A stretch of 8,330 nt of DNA from assembly GCA_905479505.1 (NCBI GenBank), contig CAJQMS010000052.1:1-8330 (forward strand). The letters run 5' to 3'. This DNA comes from an uncultured Burkholderiales Genera incertae sedis bacterium. Its GTDB lineage: Bacteria > Pseudomonadota > Gammaproteobacteria > Burkholderiales > Eutrophovitaceae. Made by a program: the position numbers and the translations under genes. Numbering within the stretch: position 1 is the stretch's first letter; each line of letters opens with the position of its first letter. Positions 1 through 6,776 of the stretch are shown piece by piece. The notes beneath the pieces were generated by a model. The model saw only the letters and a program-made list of their open reading frames with translations. It made no database searches and was not told the DNA's origin.

Positions 1-486
1 CTTCCATGGATCATCGAGTGAGATTTTCTTTCCTTCGCTTTTTTGTGAAGTACTCTTGTAATCAACGATATGAAGTTGCTGCGTTTGTTTATTTAACCAA
101 ACATCGTCCAAACCACCACCAATTTTCAAGTTAGTTGGCTCATGAACAGTATTCATCCGACCTTCCGCGCCAAAATGCAAGCTTTGAGTCCATTTTTCAA
201 AATCCTCATGTAGATACGGAATCAAATGAGGTAAACCTAACTCGTCCAAAAATGGGTGAGCCTCCCCTTTTTGTCGATAGACGTCAAAATCTCTTTTAAG
301 TAGAACATCAGTCGCCTCGTTGATATTAAACCCCGGTATGCTTGGATATCGCACCCCTTTTACCTGCTGCAAATAAAAACAAGCTGGACATCGCACAAAA
401 TTTTCGACCCTTGATCGGCTTAACTCATAAGCTTCAGTTCTCGCCGGATCAAAGACGCCTCGATGCCTTTTCGATTTAGAAACCAA
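1..486 (-). CDS. PD-(D/E)XK (RecB/Cas4-like) nuclease-family protein, N-terminal part, cut by window edge
   Basis: I translated this frame by hand: it stays open for 162 codons from a TTG at 486 to the left edge, so the C-terminus is missing. The N-terminus carries KRHRGVFDP (residues 6-14), then SRSRVENFVRCPACFYL (23-39) with a CxxC pair at Cys33 and Cys36, like the serine/Cys-Pro opening of RecB- and Cas4-type nuclease domains. A later GGGLDDVW (123-130) followed by HIVDYKSTS (139-147) gives the core acidic residue (Asp126 or 127) and the D-x-K pair (Asp142, Lys144) of a PD-(D/E)XK active site. It resembles a widespread uncharacterised bacterial family of that fold; substrate and role are unknown to me. 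The start is set by a GGAG 10 nt upstream and a TAG further upstream with no ATG between. It begins 20 bp after the nitroreductase stop, which suggests co-transcription. A 4Fe-4S cluster completed by C-terminal cysteines is possible but lies outside the window. Confidence 0.8.
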   Translation of the reverse strand, partial: MVSKSKRHRGVFDPARTEAYELSRSRVENFVRCPACFYLQQVKGVRYPSIPGFNINEATDVLLKRDFDVYRQKGEAHPFLDELGLPHLIPYLHEDFEKWTQSLHFGAEGRMNTVHEPTNLKIGGGLDDVWLNKQTQQLHIVDYKSTSQKSEGKKISLDDPWK

Positions 487-496
487 TTGTCTATTT

Positions 497-500
497 CTCC
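497..500 (-). promoter_or_regulatory. Ribosome binding site that fixes the TTG start at 486
   Basis: GGAG on the minus strand lies 10 nt before the TTG at 486 (484-486). The frame has no ATG or GTG between the upstream TAG and this TTG, so the site decides the start. It sits between the nitroreductase stop codon and the nuclease-like gene, as expected for a downstream gene in an operon. Confidence 0.55.
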
Positions 501-506
501 AATAAC

Positions 507-1169
507 TTAGATATGAAACTGAACAGAGCTAGCAATAGTTGCTCGTTCGGTACGATATGAATTCACAGGGTGGCTTTCATCTTCGTACCCGAAGCTTATT
601 CCACATAAAAGATTATGACCTTCGGAAATAGGAATAAACCGTTTAACTACTTCTGGGTAGGAAGCGAGAGCGGCCTGAGCGATAGTCGCCACACCCAGCT
701 CTTGAGCCACAAGCATGAAAGACGAAATGTAAAGACCACAATCAACAGCTCCATACGCACCGAGTTCACCCGGAGTAGAAATAAAAGCTACGTGCGGTGC
801 ACCGAAAAATCGAAAATTCTCTAAAAGCTGATCTTGAGTTGCTACATCATCACCCCTCTCTATACCCACAGCTGAATAAAGCTGCAAACCACAGACTTTT
901 CGGCGCTCCTTATACTCACCGATATATCGTTCTGGAAACGCGATATCACTTTCGGATTTAAGCCCCGCCCTAGCCGAAGACACTAAGGCATCGCTGACCT
1001 TACCGCGAGCATCTCCAGAGAGAATATGCACAGACCACGGCTGTGTGTTACACCATGATGCGGTTTTTTGAGCTGCGACTAGCAAATCAGAAATCAAAGT
1101 GCTAGGTAACTCGTCTGACTTAAATTTTCTGCAACTGTACCGCTTACTTAACGCTTCAATCACACTCAT
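507..1169 (-). CDS. Nitroreductase family protein, FMN-dependent NAD(P)H oxidoreductase
   Basis: This 220-residue protein has the normal length and motif order of the nitroreductase superfamily of cytoplasmic, usually homodimeric FMN enzymes that pass two electrons from NAD(P)H to nitroaromatics, quinones or related acceptors. Visible motifs are the N-terminal FMN-phosphate contact RxSxRxF (Arg10, Ser12, Arg14, Phe16), the SWCNTQPW stretch (38-45), FGAPH (122-126), and the C-terminal GISFGYEDESHPVNSYRTER block (190-209), whose Gly-Tyr and terminal RTER are typical of the NfnB/PnrA-like branch. The ATG start is supported by GGAG 5 nt upstream. The gene lies 72 bp after the AhpD-like gene and 20 bp before the nuclease-like gene, all on the same strand. 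The natural substrate cannot be read from sequence, so 'nitroreductase' is a family name rather than an activity claim. Confidence 0.93.
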   Translation of the reverse strand: MSVIEALSKRYSCRKFKSDELPSTLISDLLVAAQKTASWCNTQPWSVHILSGDARGKVSDALVSSARAGLKSESDIAFPERYIGEYKERRKVCGLQLYSAVGIERGDDVATQDQLLENFRFFGAPHVAFISTPGELGAYGAVDCGLYISSFMLVAQELGVATIAQAALASYPEVVKRFIPISEGHNLLCGISFGYEDESHPVNSYRTERATIASSVQFHI

Positions 1170-1241
1170 TTTTACTCCATTCTGTGTCGATTAAATATTT
1201 ACTATCTTTTTAATATTCTTTGAAATGAGCGAAGCACTTAT

Positions 1242-1703
1242 TTAATCTGTGCTTTTTTCCTCAATTTCAATATGTTGCCACGTCTCCTGTTTCGCCCTAG
1301 AGGTCAATACCTCGTCAATAGGCACTTGATAGCCCTCTGTGAGCTTGTTACCTGCATTCGCCAAGGAGACAATCGCATTCAATTCACCTAAAACCTCATC
1401 GTCTAAACCTTTTTTTCTTGCTGCCGCAGTATGACTATTAATACAATATTCACAGTTATTTGTGATGCTAACAGCGAGATAAATAAGCTCTTTGGTAAGT
1501 GGGTCGAGTCTTGATGGCTTAAGCATTGTCTCCTTCATGTGGCCCCAAAACTGCTTCAATAAGGGAGGATGAGATGCAAGAGCCCTCCAGATATTATTAA
1601 TGAAGTCAGATTCTCTAGTCTTCATAATGTCGTCAAAAACCTCCCTAACCTCGGGAGTGGCATCAGCATAATTCACCAAATCAACCAAAAGGTTTTTACC
1701 CAT
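1242..1703 (-). CDS. Carboxymuconolactone decarboxylase / AhpD-like family protein
   Basis: This is a 153-residue all-helical protein of the CMD/AhpD family. The peroxidatic core is clear: Glu72, then Cys84-Glu-Tyr-Cys87, then His91. The Glu-to-Cys, Cys-to-Cys and Cys-to-His distances (12, 3 and 4) match those of mycobacterial AhpD (Glu118, Cys130, Cys133, His137), which argues for a thiol-based peroxidase or disulfide reductase rather than a lactone decarboxylase, whose members often lack the CxxC. The longest frame begins with TTG at 1709, but AGGAG sits only 3 nt before that codon and 9 nt before ATG 1703, so I choose the ATG. The C-terminal tail after about residue 135 is charged and looks disordered. 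The gene opens the minus-strand block and could share transcription with the nitroreductase 72 bp downstream. A redox partnership between the two is only inferred from position. Confidence 0.9.
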   Translation of the reverse strand: MGKNLLVDLVNYADATPEVREVFDDIMKTRESDFINNIWRALASHPPLLKQFWGHMKETMLKPSRLDPLTKELIYLAVSITNNCEYCINSHTAAARKKGLDDEVLGELNAIVSLANAGNKLTEGYQVPIDEVLTSRAKQETWQHIEIEEKSTD

Positions 1704-1712
1704 CTTCAATCT

Positions 1713-1717
1713 CTCCT
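1713..1717 (-). promoter_or_regulatory. Ribosome binding site favouring ATG 1703 for the AhpD-like gene
   Basis: AGGAG on the minus strand is 9 nt from ATG 1703 but only 3 nt from the in-frame TTG at 1709. The spacing therefore favours the ATG and removes two residues from the longest possible reading. Confidence 0.6.
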
Positions 1718-1860
1718 ATCGAACGCTTAACAAATTTAATTAATAAGACACCAGAAAAACACTCTACATAGAAAACAATATTTAATAAACGAAAAACACT
1801 TGATCTGTATGATTCTATTAAAATAGCGGTACATCATCATTTAATAACAGGTGCAACATT
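1718..1860. promoter_or_regulatory. AT-rich divergent intergenic region between the AhpD-like gene and yciB
   Basis: About 140 bp of AT-rich sequence separate two genes read outward, so it should carry both promoters. On the plus strand TATGAT at 1808-1813 is a fair -10 hexamer for yciB, but the sequence 17-18 bp upstream is not a recognisable -35. On the minus strand TATTAA near 1739-1744 could be a -10, also without a good -35. A TTAATTAA palindrome lies at 1736-1743; such short AT palindromes are common by chance. The yciB ribosome site AGGTG is at 1849-1853. No RNA gene or repeat is seen. Confidence 0.4.
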
Positions 1861-2397
1861 GTGAAATTTCTTTTTGAAATCTTTCCCATCATTATTTTTT
1901 TCTTTGTCTTCAAAAGTTACGGCATCATGGCTGCTACAGCTGCCGCAATTGTCGCAACCATCGGCCAAGCTGGCTGGTCGTGGTTAAAACATAAAAAACT
2001 AGAAAAAATGATGATGATTAATTTAGGAATCATCGTTATCTTAGGAGGAGCGACACTCGCTCTAAAGGACGAAACGTTCATTAAGTGGAAGCCTACAGCG
2101 CTATATTGGGCCTTTGCCGTCGCACTTGTTCTATCAAACCTTATATTCAAGAAAAATCTAATCAAAGCAATGATGGGCTCAAAAATGAAAATGGCAGAGC
2201 CCATATGGAATAGATTGAATCTAAGTTGGGCGGGATTTTTTACTTTTATGGGATTTTTAAACCTCTACATCGCCTTTAATTTTGATACGGACACATGGGT
2301 GAATTTCAAACTTTTTGGCGGAATGGGCTTGCTTCTAATCTTCGCTTTAGGACAAGCGCTTGCGCTAGCTAAACATATCACTCCGGAAGAAGAGTAA
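1861..2397 (+). CDS. yciB: Inner-membrane protein YciB (septation protein A / IspZ family)
   Basis: The 178-residue product matches YciB in length, opening and hydrophobicity. It is an integral inner-membrane protein linked in enteric bacteria and Shigella to cell-envelope integrity, osmotic tolerance and septation, with no enzymatic activity assigned. Hydrophobic segments are visible at about residues 3-18, 20-38, 52-68, 79-96, 121-140 and 149-170, separated by lysine-rich loops (44-49, 97-110), consistent with a polytopic protein. Family-typical stretches are the N-terminal KFLFEIFP, the AATAAAIVAT of helix 2 and the WNRLNLSWAGFF stretch (116-127) before helix 5. The GTG start has AGGTG 7 nt upstream, and no in-frame upstream start fits better. 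It is followed after 59 bp by the BolA-family gene on the same strand. The yciI gene that often accompanies yciB in gammaproteobacteria is not between them. Confidence 0.93.
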   Translation: MKFLFEIFPIIIFFFVFKSYGIMAATAAAIVATIGQAGWSWLKHKKLEKMMMINLGIIVILGGATLALKDETFIKWKPTALYWAFAVALVLSNLIFKKNLIKAMMGSKMKMAEPIWNRLNLSWAGFFTFMGFLNLYIAFNFDTDTWVNFKLFGGMGLLLIFALGQALALAKHITPEEE

Positions 2398-2399
2398 AC

Positions 2400-2418
2400 G
2401 TTTCCGCTGCGGGGAAAC
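2400..2418 (+). other. Small intercistronic hairpin between yciB and the BolA-family gene
   Basis: GTTTCC (2400-2405) pairs perfectly with GGAAAC (2413-2418) around a 7-nt GC-rich loop, starting 2 nt after the yciB stop codon. No T-run follows, so it is not a canonical intrinsic terminator. It might stabilise the 3' end of the yciB message or attenuate read-through. A six-pair stem can also arise by chance. Confidence 0.35.
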
Positions 2419-2441
2419 CCAATTGATAAACTAATGAAGAA

Positions 2442-2445
2442 AGGA
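2442..2445 (+). promoter_or_regulatory. Ribosome binding site favouring ATG 2457 for the BolA-family gene
   Basis: AGGA (within GAAAGGAT) is 11 nt from ATG 2457 but only 2 nt from the in-frame TTG at 2448. The TTG is too close to be used with this site, so the ATG is preferred, although the spacing is at the long end. Confidence 0.5.
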
Positions 2446-2456
2446 TCTTGAGACAC

Positions 2457-2720
2457 ATGAGCACCGTAGATCAGATCAAAGATAAACTGACACGACTTGA
2501 GCCAACATCCATAGATATTTTTGATGACTCTGCCTCCCACGCCGGCCATGCTGGGGTCAAAGAAACAGGTGGCGGACACTACGAATTGTCCATCGTATCG
2601 CCGCTTTTTTCCGGAAAAACGACCATGCAACGACACAGGCTTGTTTATGAATGCTTATCTGAGTTAATGCCTGGGAAAATTCACGCGCTCTCAATACAAG
2701 CATTCGCCCCCGAGGATTGA
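2457..2720 (+). CDS. BolA family protein
   Basis: This 87-residue protein has the single BolA domain (KH-like, class II fold). Family landmarks are the helix 1 segment IKDKLTRLEP (7-16), the His-bearing loop DSASHAGHAG (24-33; His28 and His31) that in BolA proteins helps coordinate a shared 2Fe-2S cluster with monothiol glutaredoxins, the SPLFSGKTTMQRHRLVY stretch (48-64) with the conserved RHR, and the closing IHALSI (75-80) with the strongly conserved His76. Members act as Fe-S trafficking or redox-sensing partners of Grx4-type glutaredoxins and, for E. coli BolA, as a transcriptional regulator of cell shape and stationary-phase genes. It is shorter than E. coli BolA (105 residues), mainly because the C-terminal extension is absent, so I leave the symbol blank between BolA and IbaG-like forms. 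Start chosen at ATG 2457 over TTG 2448 on ribosome-site spacing. Likely co-transcribed with yciB. Confidence 0.9.
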   Translation: MSTVDQIKDKLTRLEPTSIDIFDDSASHAGHAGVKETGGGHYELSIVSPLFSGKTTMQRHRLVYECLSELMPGKIHALSIQAFAPED

Positions 2721-2741
2721 TAAAACATTTAATTTTTCATG

Positions 2742-2772
2742 CTTTAGCTATCAGATAAACGATAAGCTAAGG
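2742..2772. terminator. Bulged hairpin in the bolA/purL convergent gap, possible bidirectional terminator
   Basis: The arm 2742-2752 pairs with 2761-2772 across an 8-nt loop, with one bulged A at 2764 and one G-T pair near the base, giving about eleven pairs. It lies between the stop codons of two convergent genes, where a shared terminator is expected. Neither strand has a proper T-run directly after the stem, so the terminator call rests mostly on position. Confidence 0.4.
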
Positions 2773-2778
2773 AAACAA

Positions 2779-5700
2779 TCAACCAACCCAGTATCTCGCA
2801 TTTCGGAACATATACATCCAGGCGCCATCCTCTTCCCATTGCTCAGGGTGCCATGAGTTCTGAACACTTCTAAATACCCTCTCTGGATGCGGCATCATGA
2901 TAGTAAAACGGCCGTCTACTGAGGACAAACCCGTCACTCCAGATATTGATCCATTTGGATTGCTCGGATATTTTTCAGTCACTTGGCCATAATTGTCGAC
3001 ATACCGGAGAGCCACATAGGGCTCTGCTAACTCTCGCTGAGTCGAAGATTCAAATTCAACTTGCCCTTCTCCGTGAGCCGTGGCTACGGGAATCCTTGAC
3101 CCAACCATGTTTTGCAAAAATATCGAAGGACTCTCGCTTACTTCAGTCATTACGAATCTCGCTTCAAATTGCTCCGACTTGTTTTTCACAAATCGAGGCC
3201 AGTGAGTAGTGCCCGGGATAATCTCACGTAAATTCGACATCATCTGACAACCATTACAAATGCCTAATGCAAAACTATCCTCCCGATCAAAGAAACTGGA
3301 AAATTGTTCATGGGCTCTCGAATTAAATAAAATTGACTTCGCCCAACCCTCTCCAGCACCGAGCACATCACCGTAAGAAAATCCGCCACATGCCGCTAAA
3401 CCCTTAAAATCCGCCAAAGACGTTCGGCCAGTTATTACATCACTCATGTGGACATCAACAGTCATAAAGCCAGCCCTATCAAAAGCCGCTGCCATTTCTA
3501 TTTGTCCGTTAACGCCTTGTTCTCGAAGTATCGCCACTTTCGGCTTTACTCCCGTATTGATAAAAGTCGTACGTGTCGGGTCACCAATATCAAACGTTAA
3601 ATCAGCATGTAAACCTGGATCTTTTATATCTAAAATACGGTCATATTCTTGCTCAGCACATTCAGGGTTATCTCGAATCCCTTGCATATGAAAAGTAGCT
3701 TTAGACCATATTCGTTGCAAAGACCAACCGTATTCATCAATTAATTTAACGTCATTTGAAAGTATCTCTAAGCGCCCACTGCTGTTAATACTGCCAATTG
3801 ACTTTGTGTAGTCAGTCAGTCCGTGTGAATCTAAAACGGCAAAAACTTCAGACTTATCAACCGCACGAACTTGAATAACGGCCCCAAGCTCTTCATTGAA
3901 AAGTGCTGCCAACTGACTATCTTTATCCGAGCCAGCGCCTAAATCCACCCTAACACCTAAATGAGAGGCGAACATAAGTTCAGCCAAAGTCGCTAAAAGT
4001 CCCCCATCCGAGCGATCATGATAAGCCAGTATTTTGTTACTGCTGTTAAGCGTTTGTATCGCAGTGAAGAATCCCCTCAAGACTGTCGCATCGTCCAGAT
4101 CTGGAGTTTCCCCGCCCTCAACAGACCATGCTTGATAGAATATAGACCCGCCTAGGCGATTCTTACCACCAGACAAATCAATAAGGATTAATTCTGTGTC
4201 CAAATCAGGCGACAGAACTGGGGTGAGCGTTTTACGGATATCTGAAACCTGTGCAAATGCAGTGATGACCAGGGATACAGGCGAAACAACTTGCTTTTCT
4301 TCGCCTTTATCTTGCCACACTGTTCGCATGGACATGGAGTCCTTGCCGACCGGAATACTAATTCCCAACTCCGGGCACAACTCCATACCAACTGCTTTAA
4401 CAGTATCAAACAAATTAGCGTCCTCACCTTCAAAGCCAGCTGGAGCCATCCAATTTGCAGACAATTTAATATCGCTCAGTCGATTAATCTTAGCAGCAGC
4501 TATGTTTGTGATTGCCTCGCCGATAGCCATTCGGCCAGAAGCTGGACCATTAGTCACCGCCACAGGAGCGCGCTCACCTATCGCAAACGCCTCACCTAAA
4601 TATTCCTTAAAACCCATCGAAGTTACGGCGACATCACTAACCGGAATTTGCCAAGGTCCCACGAACTGGTCACGCGAACAAAGTCCTCCCACGGATCTGT
4701 CTCCGATGGATATCAAAAAAGTTTTATCGGCTACCGCTGGGAACGACAGGACTCTGGCAACACCCTCATTAAAGTCAATGGACCGCAAACTCTTGGCGAC
4801 CAAATTTAGTTTCTTTCTCTTAACATTCCGCGTCATCTTCGGCGGCTTATCCAATATAACCGACAAGGCAATGTCTGCAGGCTTATTACCAAAGTGCGAA
4901 TCAAAAACCTCTAGATGTCCATCACTTGTTGACTCGCCTAAAAGCGAATACGGACAACGCTCACGTTCGCAAAACCCGTTAAACTGCTCAAATTTATTGG
5001 GGTCCACCGCTAACATGTAACGTTCCTGCGACTCGTTGCTCCAAATTTGCATCGGAGTCATACCTGACTCCTCTGAGGGGATCTTTCTAATATCGATACG
5101 TGCACCGCAATTTGCATCGTTCACAAGCTCAGGTAACGCATTAGAAAGGCCGCCTGCACCGACATCATGGATTGATAATATGGGATTATCTGCGCCAAGT
5201 CCCCAGCAACGGTCAATCACCTCCTGACATCGTCTTTGGATTTCAGGATTACCTCTCTGGACCGAATCGAAATCGAGATTAACGCTATTGTCACCGGTAG
5301 CCATACTAGACGCTGCCCCGCCTCCCATTCCGATAAGCATACCGGGTCCACCAAGCTGAATAATCAGAACACCGGCGTCAAATTTTTCCTTAATAGACTG
5401 TGAATCGGTCACGTTGCCTAAGCCACCTGCCAACATGATAGGTTTGTGATACCCGCGAACAACCCCTTCGCACTGTTGTTCATAATTTCTGAAGTAACCG
5501 CAAAGATTAGGTCGACCGAACTCATTATTAAAAGCCGCCCCTCCAACCGGCCCCTCCAACATAATGTCTAGGGCAGAAGCAATTCGATCGGGTTTACCGA
5601 TACCCGCGCTCTCCCAAGGCTCTTTTAGCTCAGGTATCCTCAGGTGAGATACGCTGAATCCAACAAGTCCGGCTTTGGGTTTTGCCCCACGGCCAGTAGC

Positions 5701-6675
5701 ACCTTCATCTCTAATTTCTCCACCAGAGCCCGTTGCAGCTCCAGGAAATGGGGAGATAGCTGTGGGGTGGTTATGCGTCTCGACCTTCATCAAAGTATGC
5801 GTCAATTCACCCGAAACATATTCATAATCGTGATTCGGCATGGCACGGAAACGATCAGCTGCGACACCTTCCATAATTGCTGAGTTATCCGAGTATGCGA
5901 CTACGGTACCCTTCGGAGACTGCCGGTGAGTCTCCCTTATCATTCCAAATAGCGACTTCTCCTGCGGCTTCCCATCAATCACCCAAGACGCATTAAATAT
6001 CTTGTGTCGACAATGCTCTGAATTAGCTTGAGCAAACATCATCAACTCTACATCAGTAGGGTCTCGGCCTATCGTCTTAAAACTTTGATGCAGATAATCA
6101 ATTTCATCATCTGAAAGTGCAAGGCCTAATTCACGATCGATATCGTCAAGCGCTTGCTTTCCATTTTTTAAAATTGGAATCGTTTTCATATGTTGAGGCT
6201 CAACATGATGAAAGAGCCTTTTCGCCTCGCTTAACTCATCCAAAACTGTTTCAGTCATCCTATCGTGTGCCAACTTGTTAAATACCGTCAACTTGGAGGC
6301 CGGTAGCGTTTTACCGCTTCTCGTATTCACAATCCAAGAAACACCACGCTCAACTCTCAGAACGTCACTTAATCCACAAGCCTGAGCTATTTCAGTAGCT
6401 TTGGTTGACCAAGGTGAAATTGACCCCAGCCGAGGCACCACAACAAAACTTGCTTTCCTGTCGATCGACTTTGATGCACTTGGACCGTAGGAGAGAATTC
6501 GATTAAGTCGGCTCAACTGATCTGCTGTGGGCGGCTTCATGACCTCAACAAAGTGGCAAAAATATGCTGAGACTTCGCTTATTTCTGATTCAATGTTTTG
6601 AGCTTCAATTAATAACTTATCGAGGCGAAATGTTGAAAGGGCTTGGCGTCCCTCTAGAAAAACAATTTCCGGCAT
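2779..6675 (-). CDS. purL: Phosphoribosylformylglycinamidine synthase, single-chain PurL (FGAM synthetase)
   Basis: It catalyses the fourth step of de novo purine synthesis in the cytoplasm: FGAR + ATP + glutamine to FGAM. At 1298 residues it is the large one-chain enzyme, colinear with E. coli PurL (1295). Order: N-terminal PurS-like domain (to about 150, opening with LEGRQALSTFRLDKLL), linker, first synthetase half with ANSEHCRHKIFNA (217-229) and the VETHNHPTAISPFPGAATG stretch (298-316) leading into GGEIRDEGATGRG, then SIHDVGAGGLSN (501-512), second half with PVGKDSMSMRT (775-785), and a class I glutaminase from about 1046. The glutaminase triad is intact: Cys1140 in GICNGCQ, His1263 and Glu1265 in MMPHPER, close to E. 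coli Cys1135, His1260 and Glu1262. ATG 6675 matches the family's usual N-terminus; no good Shine-Dalgarno is visible. It is divergent from nnr and convergent with the BolA-family gene. No frameshift or missing key residue was found. Confidence 0.98.
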   Translation of the reverse strand: MPEIVFLEGRQALSTFRLDKLLIEAQNIESEISEVSAYFCHFVEVMKPPTADQLSRLNRILSYGPSASKSIDRKASFVVVPRLGSISPWSTKATEIAQACGLSDVLRVERGVSWIVNTRSGKTLPASKLTVFNKLAHDRMTETVLDELSEAKRLFHHVEPQHMKTIPILKNGKQALDDIDRELGLALSDDEIDYLHQSFKTIGRDPTDVELMMFAQANSEHCRHKIFNASWVIDGKPQEKSLFGMIRETHRQSPKGTVVAYSDNSAIMEGVAADRFRAMPNHDYEYVSGELTHTLMKVETHNHPTAISPFPGAATGSGGEIRDEGATGRGAKPKAGLVGFSVSHLRIPELKEPWESAGIGKPDRIASALDIMLEGPVGGAAFNNEFGRPNLCGYFRNYEQQCEGVVRGYHKPIMLAGGLGNVTDSQSIKEKFDAGVLIIQLGGPGMLIGMGGGAASSMATGDNSVNLDFDSVQRGNPEIQRRCQEVIDRCWGLGADNPILSIHDVGAGGLSNALPELVNDANCGARIDIRKIPSEESGMTPMQIWSNESQERYMLAVDPNKFEQFNGFCERERCPYSLLGESTSDGHLEVFDSHFGNKPADIALSVILDKPPKMTRNVKRKKLNLVAKSLRSIDFNEGVARVLSFPAVADKTFLISIGDRSVGGLCSRDQFVGPWQIPVSDVAVTSMGFKEYLGEAFAIGERAPVAVTNGPASGRMAIGEAITNIAAAKINRLSDIKLSANWMAPAGFEGEDANLFDTVKAVGMELCPELGISIPVGKDSMSMRTVWQDKGEEKQVVSPVSLVITAFAQVSDIRKTLTPVLSPDLDTELILIDLSGGKNRLGGSIFYQAWSVEGGETPDLDDATVLRGFFTAIQTLNSSNKILAYHDRSDGGLLATLAELMFASHLGVRVDLGAGSDKDSQLAALFNEELGAVIQVRAVDKSEVFAVLDSHGLTDYTKSIGSINSSGRLEILSNDVKLIDEYGWSLQRIWSKATFHMQGIRDNPECAEQEYDRILDIKDPGLHADLTFDIGDPTRTTFINTGVKPKVAILREQGVNGQIEMAAAFDRAGFMTVDVHMSDVITGRTSLADFKGLAACGGFSYGDVLGAGEGWAKSILFNSRAHEQFSSFFDREDSFALGICNGCQMMSNLREIIPGTTHWPRFVKNKSEQFEARFVMTEVSESPSIFLQNMVGSRIPVATAHGEGQVEFESSTQRELAEPYVALRYVDNYGQVTEKYPSNPNGSISGVTGLSSVDGRFTIMMPHPERVFRSVQNSWHPEQWEEDGAWMYMFRNARYWVG

Positions 6676-6698
6676 GGAGTCTTTGATATTCAGTAATA

Positions 6699-6710
6699 TA
6701 TTTGCAAATA
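6699..6710. promoter_or_regulatory. Perfect 12-bp palindrome at the presumed purL transcription start, operator candidate
   Basis: TATTTGCAAATA reads identically on both strands. It sits 3 nt downstream of the purL -10 hexamer and so covers the expected +1, a position typical of repressor operators. It contains the PurR half-site core GCAAA, but the halves are arranged as TTTGC-GCAAA sharing the centre, not as the CAAAC-GTTTG order of the enterobacterial PUR box, so it does not fit PurR directly. The regulator, if any, is unknown. Confidence 0.35.
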
Positions 6711-6713
6711 AAG

Positions 6714-6719
6714 ATTATA
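6714..6719 (-). promoter_or_regulatory. -10 element of the purL promoter (TATAAT)
   Basis: A perfect sigma-70 -10 hexamer lies 38 bp upstream of the purL ATG on the minus strand. The best upstream hexamers (TGATAT at 19 bp, TTACTT at 14 bp spacing) are poor -35 elements, so the promoter may need an activator or be moderately weak. Transcription would start near 6707, giving a leader of about 30 nt. Confidence 0.45.
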
Positions 6720-6776
6720 GCTGACCGACGATGAAGTAATATCACAGTACACAATAACATTGCTTAAATCCAAAAT

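Noticed and set aside
1232..1258. AAGCAC/GTGCTT hairpin followed by a T-run on the plus strand
   Set aside because: It looks like a plus-strand intrinsic terminator, but no plus-strand gene reads into it and the loop contains the stop codon of the minus-strand AhpD-like gene. The 6-bp stem with an 11-nt loop is weak, and on the minus strand the T-run is on the wrong side.
2265..2636. Minus-strand 123-codon frame across the end of yciB and into the BolA-family gene
   Set aside because: It overlaps two well-recognised plus-strand genes and has no family features or ribosome site.
4196..5020. A 274-codon open frame on the plus strand opposite purL, plus several shorter ones
   Set aside because: It lies wholly inside the intact purL coding sequence, is rich in Ser, Thr, Pro and Arg as antisense readings often are, shows no recognisable domain, and has no convincing ribosome site. 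It is best explained as a shadow of purL codon use.
6699..6710. PurR (PUR box) operator at the palindrome
   Set aside because: The half-sites are in the opposite arrangement to the enterobacterial consensus and the 16-bp outer positions do not match, so naming it a PurR site is not supported.
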